64,000 nt of DNA, taken from positions 62,001 to 126,000 of the forward strand of contig JBBRMJ010000001.1 in the NCBI GenBank assembly GCA_038230895.1, given 5' to 3'. This DNA is from JAJXTN01 sp038230895 (GTDB taxonomy: Bacteria; Patescibacteriota; Saccharimonadia; Saccharimonadales; UBA4665). Positions 61,700 to 64,000 of this stretch are shown piece by piece. Position 1 is the stretch's first letter. Each line of letters opens with the position of its first letter. A program made the position numbers and the translations under genes. Under the pieces are notes generated by a model that had not been told where the DNA came from, did not search any database, and worked only from the letters and a program-made list of their open reading frames with translations.

Positions 61700-62863
61700 T
61701 TAGTGTAGGTGCTGATGAACTTGTTTATCAGGCTTCGTATCCATCATTCTAAGCATTTTTGGTCCACCCGTTCTCAGAAATCGCCACACTAGAGCAGTGC
61801 TAATGAGCAGGAAAATTATGTTAAGCACAAAGGTGTAGTTAAAAGTAATGCTTGGCTCAAGAACCGTGGCGTTTCTTAATGTTGGTGTGATACGAAGTAG
61901 CCAAAAGAGAAGCTCAACTAAGTATCCAGCACCAACCATAGCGACATAGAAGGTTATAAATAGAAAAGCGGCCATTTTCATACCATAGTACTTTTTGTAA
62001 ATCCTAAGGATTGGAAAAACTATCAGGTCGGCGAAGATAAATGCCACGACTCCACCGAAGCTAATCCCTCCATTCCATAGCACTGCGGCTAGGGGAATAT
62101 TACCAACGCTACATACAAAAGAAACAACTGCAATAAGAGGTCCAATCAACGGTCCCCATAATGCCGATAGCAATGGGTGTGATGTTATGAAAAGTTTCTC
62201 AAAGAAACTAGTGGGCACCCATGCGGCTATTGCACCTGCTATTAGTAATCCGATCACTAAATCTTTCCAAACACTGACCCAATCCATGACGTAGAAGTGG
62301 CTCGTGGCTGTTCTGCCTTCGTCTGATTTCAGTTTGTTGAATAGAGGCTCATTACCCTTCACCGCCATATCGTCCATCATGGCATGACCCTCCATCTTAC
62401 CCTGTAAGCCTTTTTCAGCTTGTGTTGTCGCTACAGCAACCATCTTTGGAGTCAAATATCTTCGGAACAGCACCGCTAGTATCACAATCATGATTGGACC
62501 ACCAACGAACTCTGAGGCGGCGAACTGCCAGCCGAGTAACACAACTAGAATAACGGCTATCTCAATTACAAGATTAGTGCTGGCTATTTCAAATGCCATA
62601 GCGGCAGTAAAGTTCGCACCTTTCTTAACTAATGACCGCGCTAGGGCAACGGCGGCGTAAGAACAAGATGAAGAAGCCGCCCCAAGAGCCGTAGCAAAAG
62701 CGAGTGTTTTAGGCTTGTCATCAGGCAGTAATTTGCTCATTTGCTTTTTACTAACCACAGCTTGAATAGCACCTGAGATTGCAAAGCCAAGTATAAGCGG
62801 CCAGAGTATCTCCCAGCCCATGCTAAATGACATTGTCAATGCGTGGCGAATTGGTTCTAACAT
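61700..62863 (-). CDS. Permease of the ArsP_1/DUF318 family
   Basis: 387 residues, around eight to ten helices in two halves separated by a cytosolic loop of about 40 residues (KGLQGKMEGHAMMDDMAVKG). The family cysteine motif is in GAASSSCSYAAVALARSLVK. Members export organic arsenic or heavy metal compounds and often sit under metal regulators, as here (CsoR-like gene upstream). Expected role: efflux of a metal or metalloid; no substrate is proven. The C-terminus has His-rich VHQHLH. Confidence 0.88.
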   Translation of the reverse strand: MLEPIRHALTMSFSMGWEILWPLILGFAISGAIQAVVSKKQMSKLLPDDKPKTLAFATALGAASSSCSYAAVALARSLVKKGANFTAAMAFEIASTNLVIEIAVILVVLLGWQFAASEFVGGPIMIVILAVLFRRYLTPKMVAVATTQAEKGLQGKMEGHAMMDDMAVKGNEPLFNKLKSDEGRTATSHFYVMDWVSVWKDLVIGLLIAGAIAAWVPTSFFEKLFITSHPLLSALWGPLIGPLIAVVSFVCSVGNIPLAAVLWNGGISFGGVVAFIFADLIVFPILRIYKKYYGMKMAAFLFITFYVAMVGAGYLVELLFWLLRITPTLRNATVLEPSITFNYTFVLNIIFLLISTALVWRFLRTGGPKMLRMMDTKPDKQVHQHLH

Positions 62864-62870
62864 TTCTGTA

Positions 62871-63113
62871 CTAAGCCTTTAGGTCTTTCTTCTTCTCGTC
62901 AAACTCTTTTTTATCTATCTCACCCTTTGCGTAACGATTTTTAAGTATCTCAAGCGCTGAGTTTTCGTTACCTTTACTCTGGTTACTACGGGCTAGATAA
63001 TGTACTACTAACACAATACCTAAAAACACCAGTGCCATCATAAGAATCATAAATATAAAGCTCCATGCGTCATTTCCGCTATTTGCTCCGTGTCCCCAAT
63101 AATCGTCCATCAT
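62871..63113 (-). CDS. SHOCT-domain membrane protein
   Basis: 80 residues: His/Asp-rich start (MMDDYWGHGANSG), one membrane helix (about 18-43, WSFIFMILMMALVFLGIVLV), then the SHOCT motif ALEILKNRYAKGEIDKKEFD. This motif is common in small membrane proteins of metal or stress clusters. Lies between regulator and permease in one operon. Confidence 0.9.
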   Translation of the reverse strand: MMDDYWGHGANSGNDAWSFIFMILMMALVFLGIVLVVHYLARSNQSKGNENSALEILKNRYAKGEIDKKEFDEKKKDLKA

Positions 63114-63138
63114 AATAATGCCCCTTTCTTAGTTTGTT

Positions 63139-63423
63139 CTATTTACCTCGTATGTGCGTTAGCTCGTATAAAGTAAGTAGCTCTTGAACGGCTTCTGACT
63201 GCTTCTTCTCATCGGTAGAAGTCATTTTGTCCGCAATGTGGGTGCGTAGGTGGTTTTCTAGAATCAACTTATTAAGTGAGCTGATTGACTTCTGAATGGC
63301 AAGGTTCTGGGTGATGATGTCCATACAGTACTTCTCGTCCTCTATCATCTTCTCAACACCTTTAAGTTGGCCTTGAAGGATTTTAGAACGGTGCAATGCT
63401 CGTCGTTTAATATCAGCTATCAT
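63139..63423 (-). CDS. CsoR/RcnR-family metal-sensing repressor
   Basis: 94 residues of all-helical fold: RRALHRSKILQGQLKGVEKM, EDEKYCMDIITQNLAIQKSI, ILENHLRTHIADKM. The three family ligand positions are Cys33, His58 and His62: the last is His, not the Cys of copper-type CsoR, giving an x-C-H-H pattern as in RcnR, although RcnR's N-terminal His3 is not present. It likely represses the SHOCT-permease operon and the divergent gene by binding the CCCC-GGGG palindrome just upstream. Confidence 0.92.
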   Translation of the reverse strand: MIADIKRRALHRSKILQGQLKGVEKMIEDEKYCMDIITQNLAIQKSISSLNKLILENHLRTHIADKMTSTDEKKQSEAVQELLTLYELTHIRGK

Positions 63424-63435
63424 ACTTGCAATGGT

Positions 63436-63452
63436 ATACCCCTAGGGGGTAT
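63436..63452. promoter_or_regulatory. CsoR-type operator
   Basis: ATACCCC-TAG-GGGGTAT, a perfect 7-bp inverted repeat with the C4/G4 core characteristic of CsoR-family sites. It lies between the divergent repressor gene and the His-rich gene, so both units may be under its control. Confidence 0.75.
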
Positions 63453-63497
63453 CATGTCAAATGAAGATATACACCTAAAACGGAGGCAACAACGAGT

Positions 63498-64000
63498 ATG
63501 AAATACCTACAATTTGTAAAAACCAAGTGGTTCGTAGCAGTAGCGTGTTTAATACTTGGCGCGGCAGTTGTCCTGGGTATTCGTTTTGCCACCTATAAGG
63601 TTGGCTCCGTACATTACCACGCTAATTTCGCTTTGTACGTCAATGGTCAGCGTGAGGATTTCAAGGGAATAGGCTACTACACTGAGGTGCAAATGTGTAC
63701 GCTCAATACTGCTATGGTGCCGTCTGAACGAGCGCATATGCACGATAATGTTAACAATGTCGTCCATGTAGAAGACCATTCGGTCACTTGGGGGCAGTTC
63801 TTCACCAATCTTGGTTGGATTATGGGTCCGAACTTCATTGTGTCACCTGACGGAAAAATATATTCGGAAAACAGCGACAATAAACTTAATCTGGTATTGA
63901 ACGGGCAGGACTACACTAACTATGGCGGTATGCAGAACACCGTTATTAAAGATACCGACAAGCTACTTGTTAGCTTTGGAAATGAAAATGCGGCCAGTTT
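63498..64000 (+). CDS. Membrane-anchored His-rich protein, 3' end outside window
   Basis: About 168 codons visible. One N-terminal membrane helix (about 12-30, FVAVACLILGAAVVLG), then an extracytoplasmic domain with HYHANFALYVNGQREDF, ERAHMHDNVNNVVHVED and SVTWGQFFTNLGWIMG. The clustered His and Asp residues suggest metal binding. GGAGG lies eleven bases before the ATG. The gene diverges from the CsoR operon across the shared operator, so it probably belongs to the same metal response. Not assigned to a named family. Confidence 0.75.
   Translation, partial: MKYLQFVKTKWFVAVACLILGAAVVLGIRFATYKVGSVHYHANFALYVNGQREDFKGIGYYTEVQMCTLNTAMVPSERAHMHDNVNNVVHVEDHSVTWGQFFTNLGWIMGPNFIVSPDGKIYSENSDNKLNLVLNGQDYTNYGGMQNTVIKDTDKLLVSFGNENAAS

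Noticed and set aside
61517..61708. 63-codon plus-strand frame between the antitoxin and permease
   Set aside because: No SD and it overlaps the permease end; only its part at 61613-61681 is of interest as a recurring fragment.

Overview
The window looks like a chromosomal piece of a Patescibacteria/CPR genome, most likely Saccharibacteria (TM7). This is an inference from several things: short packed genes with ATGA or TAATG overlaps; a 660-residue AlaRS without the C-Ala domain; an F-type ATP synthase cluster beside many single-pass or signal-bearing surface proteins; and promoters that place the transcription start at the start codon. TGA is used as a normal stop (for example at the end of tpiA), which argues against the recoded SR1/Gracilibacteria lineages.

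Layout. 1-3.2 kb: end of an FtsA/PilM-like gene, a PKD surface protein and one hypothetical. 3.3-12.95 kb: alaS, then (all minus strand) an operon that ends with an alpha/beta-hydrolase-like protein. Upstream in that operon are a glucosaminidase-CHAP wall hydrolase, a coiled-coil protein and two single-pass membrane proteins. A consensus-like promoter and a highly structured ~195-nt leader RNA precede it. 13-20 kb: mnmA and a row of exported surface proteins. 20-29 kb: a beta-solenoid membrane protein, the ATP synthase genes (epsilon, beta, gamma, alpha, delta, b) without recognisable a and c genes, and a cysteine desulfurase. 29-36 kb: tatD, metG, a cupredoxin-fold protein, a very large secreted glycoside hydrolase with FnIII and PA14 repeats, and tRNA-Val(CAC). 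36-47 kb: trehalase, a pilin-like gene, an RRM protein, a DEAD-box helicase, an ArsR-SRPBCC-YCII operon, a PhoD-like phosphatase, a GH25-like protein and tmRNA (ssrA). 47-57 kb: ksgA, an RpfB-like muralytic enzyme, a NUDIX gene, pcrA/uvrD and the lower-glycolysis block tpiA-pgk-pyk. 57.5-64 kb: an accessory stretch with an APH-type kinase, NUDIX, NYN, SDR, a RelE/RHH toxin-antitoxin pair, and a metal module (CsoR-like repressor, SHOCT protein, permease, divergent His-rich protein).

The strongest unexplained signals are non-coding. The leader RNA at 12751-12947 can form two mutually exclusive long helices. A pair of ~110-123-nt palindromic elements (15523-15633 and 48101-48223) share internal sequence, while their outer stems differ completely yet still pair. 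Short related fragments also recur beside the accessory genes at 58.5-61.7 kb.
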